Below are positions 12,585-25,788 of a stretch of 64,000 bases of DNA, in pieces. The DNA comes from Hydractinia symbiolongicarpus (Eukaryota; Cnidaria; Hydrozoa; Anthoathecata; Hydractiniidae). The DNA lies in NCBI RefSeq assembly GCF_029227915.1, contig NC_079884.1:21080001-21144000 (forward strand), read 5' to 3'. The translations under genes were made by a program, and so were the position numbers. The notes beneath the pieces are model-generated. The model was not told the origin of the DNA. It saw nothing but the letters and a program-made list of their open reading frames with translations, and made no database searches. Position 1 is the stretch's first letter. Every line of letters starts with the position of its first letter.

Positions 12585-12734
12585 TTTTAATGTTTTCCTT
12601 CGTCTTGATTAGTAAGAGTTAATTAGAAAAAGTTATAATTTACGTAGAGAATATCGAGATAAAAATAAGGCTATTAGTTGAAACCACGTTCAAAGATTCT
12701 TTTCACTGCCAAAGCAAAGTTTCAGTGCTAAACG
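12585..12734. promoter_or_regulatory. Shared 150-bp URM1/RPL35 divergent promoter region
   Basis: Only 150 bp separate the URM1 start codon (minus strand) from the proposed RPL35 start codon (plus strand). Both promoters must lie here unless one overlaps the other gene. A pyrimidine-rich CTTTTCACTGCC at about 12699 resembles the 5'-TOP start of ribosomal-protein mRNAs. No TATA box is clear at a convincing place. Confidence 0.6.
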
Positions 12735-15700
12735 ATGGTATACATCAATATTAAATCTTAAATTATCAGCTTAATTTTTTTTTATTTTTGCCTGTACACT
12801 TACATTTTTTCTTCATTATGCCTTTGCTTTACTACTTTTACCGCCATTTTCATTGAAAATTGTTCTTCATTAGGAATATAGACAGAAACGTCTTTACTTG
12901 TTTTTATTACCAAATTGTAGGCCAAAGTCAAAGCTCATGAACTGCGGGGCAAAAAGAAGGAAGAACTCCTTCACCAACTTAATGAGTTGAAAACAGAATT
13001 GCAACAATTGCATGTTGCAAAAGTTACTGGTGGAGCTCCTTCGAAGCTTTCAAAGATGTGAGTATTCTACACTATTTTATATTGATGAAACGTCTTAGTA
13101 CTTCGGGGTAGGTGATTTCCTTACCAAACTTACCATGCTTATTGGATATATGCTAAAAGTATGTATGTATGTATGTACACCTTCCACACAGTCACATGTA
13201 GCAGTTTTACTCAAATACAATTTCAACTATTAAAACCACTATATAATGTAAACCAAACCTTTTCACTTGACATTTGTGTTGTTTTGATTTCATTTTGTAG
13301 GTAAAGCAGAACTTACACACAGGGTAAAATGACTGTTAATGAGGGTTAAAGATTTTTTGGGTAGCATAGACGTTTTTATATGTTTACATTTTGCACGGAA
13401 AGCCCTTCTGGCTCTAACAACTGCACAAGGGTGCCGATAAGCCGCATATGCTGTAAAAAGTGCGGGCGTTTTTATGAGAGTTCGGGGTTTTAAAAAAAAT
13501 CAAGTATTTGCCCAAAAAACCCCGAATAGACACAAACAATGCCCGAAAAAGAAAAGGAAAACAAAAACTAATGATTCAAAAACTATAAAAATTAAAATAA
13601 ACTTACTATGTGGTAGCGAAGTTTTTTAAAGAACTGTTTTTGTTGGTTTAAAATATGATTTACTTGATAAATAACTTATATATAAACTTTATTAACTCCT
13701 TTATCTTGAGGCGCCTTCTTCCAACTATCGTCCGCATGGTATGTTACAAGGAATTGCATGTCGGGAATGTTCTGGGCGAGTTCGGGAAAGTGCAGGTGGT
13801 TCCAGGCAACAACCGCCAGTTTAATTTGAAAAGTCGCCCTTATATATGCGGCCGTTTGCGGCTTATCGGCACCCTCCCACAACTGCGTGGCAGGCAGAAA
13901 GATGTAGAAGCTTGCCGAAGAAAGGTCTTTTTCAGCCAATTTCTTTCTATCGAGACATTTTTGTTTCTTTAAACTATTATCAAGTCTAGATGGATAACTT
14001 TCGATTGGCATATATTCATATAAAATCGTAATGATACCTTAATGCGAAGAAACAGACTAAAAAGGGCCTCACTTCACCCAACGTTGCATCTTTTTTGCCT
14101 GCCAAGCAATTGTTAAAGTCGAAAGGGCTTACTGCGGAAAGTAATAATTCAAAAGGTTCTAGAAGATTCAAGAAGAATTGAAATTAAATTTGACTATATT
14201 CTTTCAATTCTTATAAAATTTCACTAATTTTAGGCAGATGTTTCTTTTTCTGAATATTTCTTTGATTACTGTGGTCTGCTTATCTACCTGCAGTAATGCT
14301 TGCCTGTGTGAAAAAAGACATCTTTAATAACTTGTAGCTGATAAGCGTGGCAAGTTTGCTAAGGAGATCTCCCCTCCTCTTGTGACAAAAAAGTTTGTTC
14401 AGATTTAACAAATAACTTTCTTTTTGTAAAATTTGTACTAGTACTTGTAATACTAATGTGATACAAAAATGTGATCCCATCCATTTCTTACCAAAAAATC
14501 ATGTTAGAATTATCATGGCTGGAGTATTATTTTGACCTCATTTTATTGATGGGTTTAAAAACCTTGTTGCCACCTGGGACGCTCTGTTTTAATATTCTAT
14601 AGAGTACGAAACTATGTCACTCAGTAAACCCACTTGTTTGTTAGCATTTTACAACCATTCTGAATACGTTCAGGATTTGAAATAAATAATGACAAGAAGC
14701 CCTGCGGCATAAAGATTTCTGCCATTAGCAATAATCTGAAAAAAGATATAAAATTTTTTAGCTATAATACATTATCTTTCACCAAAAATATCCAGCCTCA
14801 ACAATTCCTCTTGAAATTAAAATTCATGAATAATTAATTAGTTCTGCTGAATATAGCTTTAGTCTACGTGCTTACAAAATTGTAGTACGGAAGGAAATGA
14901 CGTAATTATATAACATCAAAGATGGTGCATTATAAGACAATCTTCATTATGCTACACTGCACGAGCTTTAACTTTCGATTATAAACTTTAAAATTATTGA
15001 CTTAAAACTCAATGTAGCCTCGTTCTCAAAAAAAATCTGTCAAAACGAGGATTTAAGCTTTAGCCTGGATAAGTTTCAGGCGTTTAGGCTCTGGGCTGTC
15101 TCTATCTCTCTCTCTCTCTCTCTCTCCAGCGGAAATTAATAAAAAGTTATTTACAAAAATTCAGATATTCGCCATACTTCCTTCTAAAATAATGAGAACA
15201 CATTCTTTCAAGAAAATTTATGTTCGGTGTGTTTATATATCTTAAAATATTTAGTTTCAATCTGTGTTTTTTGTGTCCAATGCATAAATTTGGTATGTGC
15301 AAAATAGGAACAGACATGCAAGTTAGAATAAGACAATGTCAGTTATATCTTCAGTTTGTATTTCGTTTTTTGTTTATTTTTTTAACATGGATCATGCATT
15401 TCTTTTTCATTCATTCTTCATTCAGCTAAGCCATAGAAAAAGTAGGGAGAAAATCAAAAATGTCAGTTTTTAGCTAAAATATTTAGGAATGTAGGCTATT
15501 CAAGGCTATTTTCAAAAACATGTCACACTACAAGTGTTAACTGCAAATCTGGAAAATTGAAAATGCCCCTTTACCTAACACAATTTTGATTTCTGGAATC
15601 TGATTATTTGAACTCTTTCTTTATATTGATTTTACTATTGACAGGAGATTAGGTCTAACCATAAAGTTATGTAAAGAGCAGTGTTAACATATCGTTACAA

Positions 15701-16656
15701 CAGGTGTTTGTTTAGATATCACGTAATCAGGTTTCTAGAAATTATTGTTTTCTGAACAATGTAGTTCTTCCTCATATTTAAATTAAGACCTGAACATAGC
15801 AAATTGACCCACAAGACCCACTCATTTTTTGTTTACTTTTTTATTGTCTTTGGAAAACACCACTAAAGTTGTGGAAATGTGGAAAGTTACTATTTTCCCT
15901 ATTTACTGCATCAAATATTTCCTAATCAGTAATTGTTTCCTAATGATTGGGATTGTGGTGTTTTCAGTATGTTGCAAATTACATATGAGATGGGTTTCCA
16001 AGGAAAAAATTGTTAATATATGTAATATACATCAGATCAAAGGAGCTTTACCAAATCCTCCTTGACATGAAAGCCAGTTTGAAGATAGTTTCCTCTAGCC
16101 GGCTGACAATCCAATCTAAAAAAAAAAGATTTTTGCAAAAAAATTTTCCCATAAAGGTATCAAAATCTCGATCATGCTTTAAAGGCACGTCATAAGCTTT
16201 TTATTTTAGGGAAAAGATAAAGCCCTTTTAAATAATCCTATAATAAAAATTAATCCTTTAAAATTTTTTTTTGCTCTTTCTCCTGTTAGATGCATCACAC
16301 GAATTAACTGCGTCATACAATTTTTTGAACGCTATTTAAAAATCGCAAAACCGACCCGGAATTTTCAGTAAATTTGAGCCACCCTGAATTACTCTATGCA
16401 CATTTATCTTTTTTCTGCTTTTAGAAAGGTGGTAAGAAAATCGATTGCTCGTGTGATGACTGTCATCTCTCATTCCCAACGCGATAATCTTCGAAAGTTT
16501 CACATGAACAAAAAATACCAACCCCTTGACTTGCGTACTAAAAAGACGAGAGCCATGCGTCGAGCACTAACGAAACACGAAGCTGGATTAAAGACACTAC
16601 GACAGATTAAGAAAGAAACTCACTTCAGTGTACGAAAATATGCTGTAAAAGAATAA
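12735..16656 (+). CDS. RPL35: 60S ribosomal protein L35 (uL29), three exons
   Basis: RPL35 is a component of the large cytosolic ribosomal subunit near the exit of the peptide tunnel. Exon 1 contributes only the ATG (12735-12737, followed by GTATAC). Exon 2 is 12921-13057 and exon 3 is 16425-16656. Together they give 123 aa, exactly the human length, and the intron directly after the start codon also occurs in the human gene. Diagnostic segments are [64 protein letters not shown] and the end RKYAVKE. An AATAAA overlaps the stop codon. Intron 2 is 3.4 kb and contains a MITE. A CAG acceptor-like site ends 9 nt before the ATG. The coding exons are certain. The one-codon first exon is an inference supported by total length and phase. 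Confidence 0.93.
13425..13878. mobile_element. hAT-like MITE, copy 2, with 8-bp target duplication
   Basis: The element is 454 bp and lies in RPL35 intron 2. It is flanked by the perfect duplication ACAACTGC at 13417-13424 and 13879-13886. The ends read AGGGTGCCGATAAGCCGCAT and GCGGCTTATCGGCACCCT. It is inverted relative to copy 1. No transposase is encoded. Frames found across it on either strand are products of the repeat. Confidence 0.92.
15105..15126. repeat. TC dinucleotide microsatellite
   Basis: An uninterrupted TC run of about 22 bases in RPL35 intron 2. Confidence 0.95.
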
Positions 16657-19268
16657 ATTTTCCTTTCGAGTCATAACAGTTTTATTTTACACCTGTACTC
16701 ACGTGTTGGCCAGGCCTATCTTTAGTTGCAATTAAATTCACGCCGTCATTGCGAAGTTTGTGAAAATAATCAACTTCGCAGACTTAAACACTGCTGTATC
16801 AGCAAGATTGTTCCCAAAATGGTACACTTTTCAGAAGCTGTTCTCCTGCAGAAAAAAATTTGTTGATTTGTTTGAAGTTTACAGCAAAATATTGTTTTGT
16901 TTTCTGTTACTGAACAAACAAAAACTTTTCTCAGAATCAAAATTTGTTTTAAAAAGAAATGATTTCTAAAAATAATTTTTCGCGTCGAATGTAGGCCCGG
17001 ATAGCTTATTGGAATGTCTCAGGGAGAAGCTTGAGAATTTCCCTTCACAAAGTTCCTAAAAATTTTATGCCCGTAAATGTAAGTAGTAGTCAATATTTAT
17101 CTTTATTTTTTTTTTACAGTAAAAAAGGATACAAGGGAAGAAATTCTACCTTTATAAAAATCCAAGGTATGAAACTTGTCAGTCCAAAAAAAAATGTTTG
17201 TATAATTGTCCGGAATAAGCGAAAAAAATTGCAATAGGCATAGGTGTTGACTGCACAGGGAGATCAAAATAGCATTTGAAGTTGACGTTTAAGATCACGC
17301 AATTTTACAACAATTTTAAGGGTTGGTTAACGGTTATTGCACCTGGCCCATATTCGCAAAAATAAGTCCCGTAAAAATTTCTTCCGTCTATATTTAGTTT
17401 CCTTAAGGCAGTAGAGTATTTTGATTATTTGTCTTGTTTAACCATTCCTTGCTACCAGGAGATACCCAAATAACCGATTATGTTATTAACCAGCTAAATG
17501 AGCACGGTAAATTAAAATTTCAGCGACGCACCGCACTTTACACATGATTCCTGGTGTATGACAAACGTACCAGAATACAATTATAACGATCAGTTAAGAA
17601 TGTATGCAGTGCATGCATAGTCCATCCAAGAGATTCTCCCAGAGTAAGTCATCATATAAAAACTGAACAAGTCCTGGGAACGAGGTTACGTAAGGGTAGC
17701 AAGGTATCCTGAAAATTTTTAAGCAACCTAAGGAACGAAAAGCCTTTCACCCCTAAGCAACCCAAGGCCAAATATTTCATTATCCGCCAAATTAGTTGCC
17801 GCCCAAGCATCGTCATCAGGGTTTTTCTCTTTCTGACAAATGTTTTTGCAACAGCCCTAAATTAAATACATGTCAAAAATAATTTTACCCCGCCGGCAAT
17901 TTAAATCTGCTTTAATATTTGTAATATTTGTACAAAGGGTATTTCGAGTGCTTCGAGTTTTCCGCCCACCTAATGTTATGTAAAGTCCTATTGAAATAAT
18001 CTTCAGAAAGCGATAGTCTCAAAAAGAAGTGTTGAATACATTATACCTTAAAGCGGACACTTTTAAGAAGACAGACAAAAAAAACGTTTCTCGTAACATT
18101 TTTAAGACACTCTACGATGACCTTAAAGGCCCATGCTTTACGGAATTCGAAAAATATTTCGCGTAATTTTAATTGCTTTAATTGTTTCATGTTATTCCAA
18201 ACTGCAAAGCACTGCACGCAACGAATTTTTCTTATTTTTGTAAACCGGGAAGTTTTATGTATAACGCTATATAACTGCCATTCTCGACTGCAAAACTCTT
18301 TCAAATGAGCCTTGGGGTTTGTTTACTTGCTTTCGAGGTTCAACCTCAAAAAGTTTTGGTAACGAGAATGATATCACGTTTAAATTCTTCATAAATATAT
18401 CTTTTTGTAAACACTTCTTTTTCTTGACAATTCTCTCCTTCGAAGGTTTATTTTCATAAAACTAAGCCACTCAGATATTACTTTTATACCGTAGAAATAG
18501 CTATCTACCCAGCTTCGTCTCCAAAACATCTTGTATCTTTTCCCACATCAGGACGGCGATAAGAACATGACCCTGACGCAGGCCTCTCTGTCTGTGCTGT
18601 GATTGGATGGAACGGTGTCACCAACTTACGCGGGTTAAATTAAACTCCACTTCTTCACTGGGGTCAAAAGGTAAAAACAGTGGTTGGCCGAGTCCGAATT
18701 TAGCTTGAATTGTTTTCGATGACAGAATTTGTTTTCGTGGTAAAAATTATGTATGGCAGTGGCAACAGAAGAAAAAAAATCTTGAAAAATTTTTTTGAAA
18801 TATTTGCACGTATATTATTTTGAAATGTCGATAAAAGTTTAACATCCTTAACATCTCTTTCTCTTGTTTCATGATATTATTACATGAAGAATTTCGGTAT
18901 ACAATATGTCTTCTATTTGTGATAAATACCGCAGCAAACGGTAGTTTCCACTTCTACAATATTTTGCACGCAATATTGTACAATTAATTGTAGCAACTAG
19001 TGTACAATTATATACAATTATATACAAGAAGGATATAAATGCGCAGAAATCCAAAAAGGTATCCATTCTTTTTAAATCAGTTTAATAGGAACCTGATAGT
19101 AGGTTCTTTAAATCAAACTGATATGATCTAAGAAAGCTATACAACATCTTGCACAAGGAAAAGTTACATCCAATTAATTGCGCACAATATATTGTAAACT
19201 ACCCTCAAAATAGAGTTAAAAGGGCAAGACAATAAACATTAATAGTACCAAGTACAAACTGAAAACTA
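16657..19268. other. Intergenic interval between converging RPL35 and LAP1-like genes
   Basis: No exon is supported. It contains a small piece similar to the Tigger-like remnant at about 18045-18070 (TTAAAGCGGACACTTTTAAG) and a short CGCAAAAATAAGTCCCG-type repeat word near 17350. ACAATTATATACAATTATAT-type simple sequence lies near 19010. Confidence 0.55.
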
Positions 19269-22200
19269 TCATTCAGCACATGGATTGTTTTCTTCAGGTC
19301 TTATTACAACAGTACCGTCTCCAACTCTAGTCCAAAGAGCAGCAACATAATTCTTATCATTGCCTTTCCACACAGTGTTTTTTAGAAAGCTTGCTACCTT
19401 TTCTTCCGCTTCGTGTCGTTTCGTGTTTTTATCGTACGTATCGGGGAGTTGCGTCGATAGGATCAAGGTAGATTGCGGAAACGATGCTACATCGTTATGT
19501 TCATCAGCATACGACATAAACAAGGTAGCCGAGTCAAAATTTAACTTCTCGATATTCTTTATCACAAGAACCTTCTGATTGTCACCGATGCTTTTTTTAA
19601 TCATTTCATCCAACTGGACTTTTTCCGTAAATTCATTTGCATTTATTGTAACGTATTCTGCTTCAGTATAAGCACTGGCTAGCTTCTTTAAAAAACAGTC
19701 TAACGTCCCACTGGATCCACTGTGACCAGCAATTAATAGGGACATTGGCCGTAAATCATCCAGGATACCGCTGTGAACTTTGTGTAAATGTCTTAACCCA
19801 CTGTTGGTTAGAAACCTCCAATAAAATTCATCTTGATTGGTAAAATTATTTCTAATTGCCTTGATTTGCTCGTTGAACTCTTCTTCACTCCGATAACTAT
19901 GATTTCGTGAAATTGGATTTCCGAGAGTTATGTACCCAACAGCAAAAACACAACAAATTACCGCACCTACAACAGCTACAGCTGTTAGGGCAGAGCCGGT
20001 CTTTTGATTTTCTTCTGCTTTTTGCTCCTTGACATTTTTATTCTCTACAGATTCCTTGCATATGTTTGGTATTGTTTGTAGATTCTCCGTTTTCTAAAAA
20101 TAGAATTAGATTGGAATCTATAATGTCAGAAATGCTCAAGGTCTTTCAATTACGCGATTCGGTCAGCTCCAAAACAATTCTTATGATGTCACTGCAGCAA
20201 AAAATTCTAGGGTTCAAAAATCAAATTTTTTAATTTTTGTCTGCAATTGACTCTAATGTAAATAATTCAATTTCTCCACCACCATGTTTCAATAAAACTG
20301 TAACGTACGGAGTGTGGTTTCTATACGGAGTAATACTCCGTATAGTTGCTATACGGAATTTGGTTTAGCTATACGGAGTCTGCCAAACGGAGTATGTCAG
20401 ACTGGGTATTCTATACGGAGTATGTCATACGAAGTGTGACATGCTTCAAATACGAGGTATGCTATACCGAATGTGGCAGTTGGCAGTTCTACTATTACTA
20501 ATTGGTACCCTGCATGTTTGTCTCATATGTTAGACTTTTTTCTTCTTACACAAATTATTTGCTTGTCTTAGGCACGATTTTTTAAACTGGAATAGCCCAG
20601 AATAAACTTTTGATAAGAATGCTTAGTTTAGACTTCGACGCTTTTGCTGCGTTCGCTATTGTCTAGCCAAACCAGTGTCGGCATTATACCCTTGCAGCTT
20701 TTTGTACTAAATATTTCCGTCTAGACGGAGTAAACATGTCGCTATATAAGAAGTTATACTCCGTATACGCATGCCTATACGGAGCCGTACTTCGTATAGC
20801 TGCACACTCCGAATGGAACAAAACGACTTAAAAACCTTAAAAACGATGACGTCATCATAAAATCAATGACATCATCATAATTTTTTAGTCTAATTTTACA
20901 TCTATCTCATCAAGAATAAGCCAAATCTCTTGCAGATAAGCCAAAAATTAGTAATCTGCTGTTAGTGTTACAAAAAAAGGTAAAAAGAACAAATTTCCTG
21001 AATTATGGTATTGAAGAATATTCACTAATTTTCCCGGTATTTTCTCTTTGCGAAATGAAAACAACCCACAAATTCATTGTATCAAGCACTCACTGCATAT
21101 ATTTTAAGGACCTCTTATCAGAATTATACATTATTACACACTATTTTAAATAGAGTTAACCTGATAGTGTAACTCTGAATTCCTCTCTTACCTGCCCAAA
21201 CAGGTTTTGCAGCTTACCCTCCTGTAATAACTTCACAATGTTCTGACACATCTTTAAGAATTTTGCTATAAGGTAACCTTTTAATCAACTAAAAAATTAT
21301 TAATACAAGAACCAACCTTTGGTGTAGTTCCCCCCTCTTCATTGTCACTATCACTAGCTGTATCGTTCTCTTTTACATCATTTTCAGCATCTGGCAAATT
21401 TTCTGATTCATTTGTCTAAAGATTTTAATCAATTATTTCTATTGTGGATTCTGTTTTAAGAAATCTATGATTGAGATAAAAATTTGACCTCCATTGTGTC
21501 TACATTTAAAATTGCAAAAATGTGCTAAAATGTAGTTATCAGAAAAGAAAAAAAATGCTACCGGTTTGTTTTTTTATTACAAAACAAACTTCACAGTTAT
21601 TCTAAAATGTATTTTTTTTTAATTACACCTATTAGGTAACTTTAGACGGCTTTAAATAGGAAATGACATGTTGTCATTGTTACATGTTGATGACCATGAA
21701 GTAAAAGATAACAAGTTAATGTTTTTCTCTAGGCATCATCATAGGATGCCTTCAGGAAAACTTTTTATAAAGCTCCCAATTGTACTTTTACAGTCCAGAG
21801 AAAAAAAATTGTTTCTCAAGTTTTCAGAAGCCTGGAAAAAGCTCTTCCCAAGAAGAAATTGCAAGTATCATTGATTGAACACTAAAGTTGTTGACATGTA
21901 AAATTGGTTGAAGACTTAAATTATTTATATGTGTTACTGATTGGAGACAAATTTATAAAGTTGCAAAACCTAAAAACTGTGTTTAGTTTTGATATGTAAT
22001 TTTGGAATATATTCTGCATTTTTTAATATAAAAATAATCTGCTATTATCTATTCCTTCATGGTCATCAATATTAGAGTATTTATATATGTTTATTAAAAA
22101 CTAAAGTTTGGTGTACTTTTTAATATGTCAAACAATTCTTGACTTAATGGTCATTATGATGACCATTTCTAAACCAATGAAAATTAATAAAAGGGAATCA

Positions 22201-23627
22201 GAGGGGATAAACAATGTTTAACTTATGTTTCAGACCTTTTAATGTTGTTTTAAAAACTTTTAACTTTCTATTGTCATAATTATACACTTGTAAATAAATA
22301 TTCTTTTAAATAAACTTCACCAATATATAGTGCATTTTTATTTTATTTCATATTGTGTTATTTTATTATATTTTGTATATTTATTTTATATTGGTAAAGC
22401 TTTAATGCACATTGTATATTTGCAGGTCTAAGTTTTTAAAGGAGGTTGGAAAATATGGCATGGCAATTTTTGCAAAAGAAAAAAATTTAAACCTGGTGCC
22501 GTGGATTTTTTTTAATAAGCCATGCTAGTAATTAAAGAAAAAAGCAGAAACCTTTTCAATTCTTTTACTTTCTTCAGTATTGGTCGATAATGCTAAATTA
22601 GAATACAAATAGTATGTCATTAATAAACATATAACAAACTCGTAATGTCATACCTGCAAAAAAGTCAACAATTGATGAAATACACTCTAAATGTTCAGAA
22701 CTTAGAATAAATGACTGAGAAACAATTAAACGTCTAGTGTACATGTTATAACAATCTTTGGTTTATTATAGACACCACATATGAATGAACATATTTACCT
22801 ACAACTGTTTTTCAAATTCCTTAAAGGCCCTGAATAGATGGAACAATTTTGTAGATTAATTTTTGTAAAATATTATTTGTTGGAATATTGCTGAAAAAAA
22901 TACACGCAAAAATTTTAAGTCAATAAGTATTCGGTTCTTAAATTGATTTGATATTTTTGTATGCATACACAATACAATATAAAGAACAATCTGAATTTAA
23001 TTTATCATAACATCAGAAGAACGAAGAAGAAACAATTTTGTGCTCCTTAATCCTTTCAAGCAGTTTTATTCTTTCAAATAAATGAAAAGTTAGAAAAAAA
23101 AGAACTGTATGGGTGAAAGATTGGCTCCATCACAGAAATGAAAGGGGAGCATTGATACCATTCTGAGCGAATTAAAATTGGCAGGTTTTGATACGATCTA
23201 AACGTTCAAAATTATCTGACATAAATTTCAGATTGTTTCTCTTCACTACTATTTACCTTTTTTATGTTCCCAAACATTAAAATGAATTAAATGCTGAGTG
23301 TGAGTTTCGAAATCAAGTGAGACACTGGTGGTTTCCTTTGAAATAATATTGCTATGACGAAAAGTTCATGCAATAAAATCAAACCAGTTGCATTTATTAA
23401 ATCAATTTTTGAATATTGATTTGTGTTTTTACGTCATTTGAGTATTATCGTTCTATTATTTTTTGATGATATATACACAACAATTTTAGATAAATTTTAG
23501 TTTAATATTTTATTTTGAAAATTGATCTGCAAAATTGTTCCATCTATTCAGACCTTAACACTGTTGTTACATATTTAAAAAAAGGAATACCTTTCTGAGA
23601 TTTTTGTTTTCGCGGCATTTTCTTTGC
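19269..23627 (-). CDS. LAP1/TOR1AIP-like torsin-activating nuclear envelope protein
   Basis: LAP1 and LULL1 are single-pass membrane proteins whose lumenal AAA-like domain docks on torsin and supplies the arginine finger for ATP hydrolysis. Exons on the minus strand are 23591-23627 (ATG at 23616-23618), 22552-22592, 21317-21415 and 19269-20093. Phases join perfectly to 330 aa. Residues 1-90 are acidic and hydrophilic (nuclear or cytosolic side). Residues 91-113 form one membrane span (ALTAVAVVGAVICCVFAVGY). The lumenal domain follows from about 120, with IAGHSGSSGTLDCFLKKLAS, HEAEEKVASFLKN and AALWTRVGDG. The Arg of WTRV (residue 312) aligns with human LAP1 Arg563, and a C-terminal Cys is kept. 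A TTTAG acceptor ends 9 nt before the ATG. The protein is shorter than human LAP1 in its N-terminal part. It could equally be called LULL1-like, as the two are vertebrate paralogues. Confidence 0.9.
20308..20811. mobile_element. CGGAG-terminal inverted-repeat element (candidate MITE)
   Basis: The left end reads CGGAGTGTG and the right end CACACTCCG. Both ends carry several further copies of CTATACGGAG or its complement CTCCGTATAG, for example at about 20321, 20332 and 20354 on the left and 20759, 20774 and 20795 on the right. There is no coding sequence inside. It lies in LAP1-like intron 3. I could not identify a clear target-site duplication, so superfamily and exact edges are open. Confidence 0.65.
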
Positions 23628-25788
23628 CTAAATAATACACTCTATATCCTAAAAGAATATCAAAATTTGCATTCTCACAAAATTCAAATTGACTACATGG
23701 ATTAGTGAACTTAGATATATAAATAATTCAATTTTAAAGATATGACTATGAAAGGGCTACGCAAAATTACTTTTTTTATTTCACCCATTGCACAAAATTA
23801 CCTAAAATAATTTGTTCAGAAAAAAATGTATATTCCCATAACATTTAGAAGTACAGCTATTTTGTGCATTGCTAAAGTATTGTCTTGCTGCAAGCAGGAT
23901 TCGATTTGCAATCATCTACATGTATACATGTATATTGTTTTTCCCACTTGCTAGGGCATTAGCTAGACAGACAATTTTCTAATTAAAAATACTAGTTGGC
24001 TTTTCTGATCAAGTATCTATTCTTTTTTTTTTTTTTTTTTGACTTCCTAATGAAGTTTCAACAAAACGTCATAATAAACACAAGTATATACAGCTACTTT
24101 ATTGGGATAAATTTTCACGGATTTTGACCTACTGTAATAGGCTAAATTAAGTCCCTGCGAAAATCGTCTGATCCACAAAAATTATACAAAAATTATAGCT
24201 ATAGGAAAATTTCCAAAAAAATTCAGTGGTTGCAATCTCTACTTTCCGAAGCGTTCATACTTTCCCGTTTTCCCATAAGAAAAGAAACAAGTAAAAATTA
24301 TGAGATATAATCTATTCTATCTTTTAAAACAAACTATCTCTGGTCATAAATTACAAAGAAGTATCTACCTTTGTAAATTCATTTTTTGGAGCGCTTTTTC
24401 GAATAACTGAAAGCTAATTTTGCCATTTAAAAAAATAGTCAAAAATGTTGAAACGCAATATTAAGTATTAGGAAATGGCTCATCCGCGAAAAATAAGTCC
24501 ACGCCAAATGCTAGATTTGCACGGATGAGCTTAATGGTAAAATTTAATCCTGGCCTGAGAATTTATCACAATAAAGTAGTGGGCCTGTACCTAATCATCC
24601 TGTGGAATTTTACTGCAATGATCTTTTGTCTGATTTTAGGACAGACACAAAATTGTCTGGGTCAGCTTTAAGTCTAATTAGAGTGTAAAAAAATTCTGGT
24701 GGGGGGGGGGGGGGGGGGGTGTCAGGTTATGCCCATCTATAAAAAATTTTTAGATTGTTTGCCAACATGTGAATGTCATGTGCTCTGTTCTGTTACTTGT
24801 TTGCAAGTCCCAGCTTTTTAATCGATTCTAAAAATTTTGGTTAGACAAAATTTAAAATCATATTTTTGGTCATTATAAACAAGGTAGCCGATATTTGGAC
24901 TCAGTAAGGGCAGCCACAGGAAGAACTTTATGTGCCGCCACGCCGGAGTGTCTTCAGCCGTTTCAAGATGTGAGTTTGCAAATCCTGTCCTGTAATCCGA
25001 TCGAAAAAGTATATATTTTCTATTTTAGATCAACAGCAATTTTTTTTATTTGCTTTATATAATTGGAAAAAGAAGTACTATAATGTTGCATTTGCAAATA
25101 TAGATAGAAAATAAGCTTCCTTACCGTAAAATGTCTTCTATAAATCTCATGATCAACTATCTTAACATATTTTGTCTCCCCCTGATAGTCGTCGCCCAAT
25201 ATCTACCACGAAATAGTGATTATTTTACAGACCAAAAAGCCACCTAGTCTGGACCATGAGGAATTCTAATACACACATAAAATGAAAATAAGGTTTAATT
25301 AAAACTGTTTATCTAAGGAAAATGTGTTATCTTATTATGGTTTATACTCAAAAGATTAATATAAGGGATTATGCGTATGGTAAATAAAATTACAAGGTTA
25401 CTCTTTGCCGCAAAATTTCAAATGTTTCGCCATTTTGTTACGCGAATTCGTGGAATTGTTTCTCCCTAAGTAGGGCATGTACCACAAGTTAAACATTTTA
25501 AATCATACCCCAAGTAGGGCAAAACTATCCAAAGCAAAACAAACTTGCGATATGAAGAAAAGAAGAAAGTTCAAACCACGCAGCATGAACTTTCGTGCCG
25601 CCTAATTATTTTCAATTCAGGATATGAAAATACAACAATGATGTTACAACGAGAGAAGCGTGAACAACTTTCAGAATTATCTGACAACATAGAAATATAT
25701 TTTATAATAACTTATAGCAAAAAAGTTTAAGCAATTTTCTTCGTGGAAATAAAAAAACCAATTCTTAATATACGATTATAATTATTAC
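23628..25788. other. Interval upstream of the LAP1-like gene
   Basis: No confirmed exon. It contains an 18-T tract (about 24023-24040), a 19-G run (24701-24719) and CGCGAAAAATAAGTCC-type repeat words at 24100-24550. On the minus strand an open piece between acceptor- and donor-like sites (about 25125-25205, reading GETKYVKIVDHEIYRRHFT near its end) may be a further exon of the unrecognised gene at 25789-26204, but its phase does not join directly. Confidence 0.4.
24701..24719. repeat. 19-base poly-G run
   Basis: Nineteen consecutive G on the plus strand, preceded by GGT. It is striking in such AT-rich DNA and could form a G-quadruplex. The length may also be unreliable because of sequencing error. 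Confidence 0.9.

Larger units (their letters stand above)
13058..16424 (+). other. RPL35 intron 2
   Basis: This 3.4-kb intron holds the second MITE copy (13425-13878), an ATGT microsatellite (about 13160-13178) and a TC microsatellite (15105-15126). A box-C-like TGATGA is seen at about 13083, but no convincing box D or guide structure, so no snoRNA is called. Confidence 0.6.

Noticed and set aside
12921-13057. RPL35 processed pseudogene
   Set aside because: The gene has introns at conserved positions, an intact frame and the exact expected length.
13080-13200. Box C/D snoRNA in RPL35 intron 2
   Set aside because: A TGATGA is present, but no paired CTGA box and terminal stem at a suitable distance.
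13655-14011. Overlapping open frames on both strands of more than 100 codons
   Set aside because: They run across the MITE at 13425-13878 and have no transposase or other family features.
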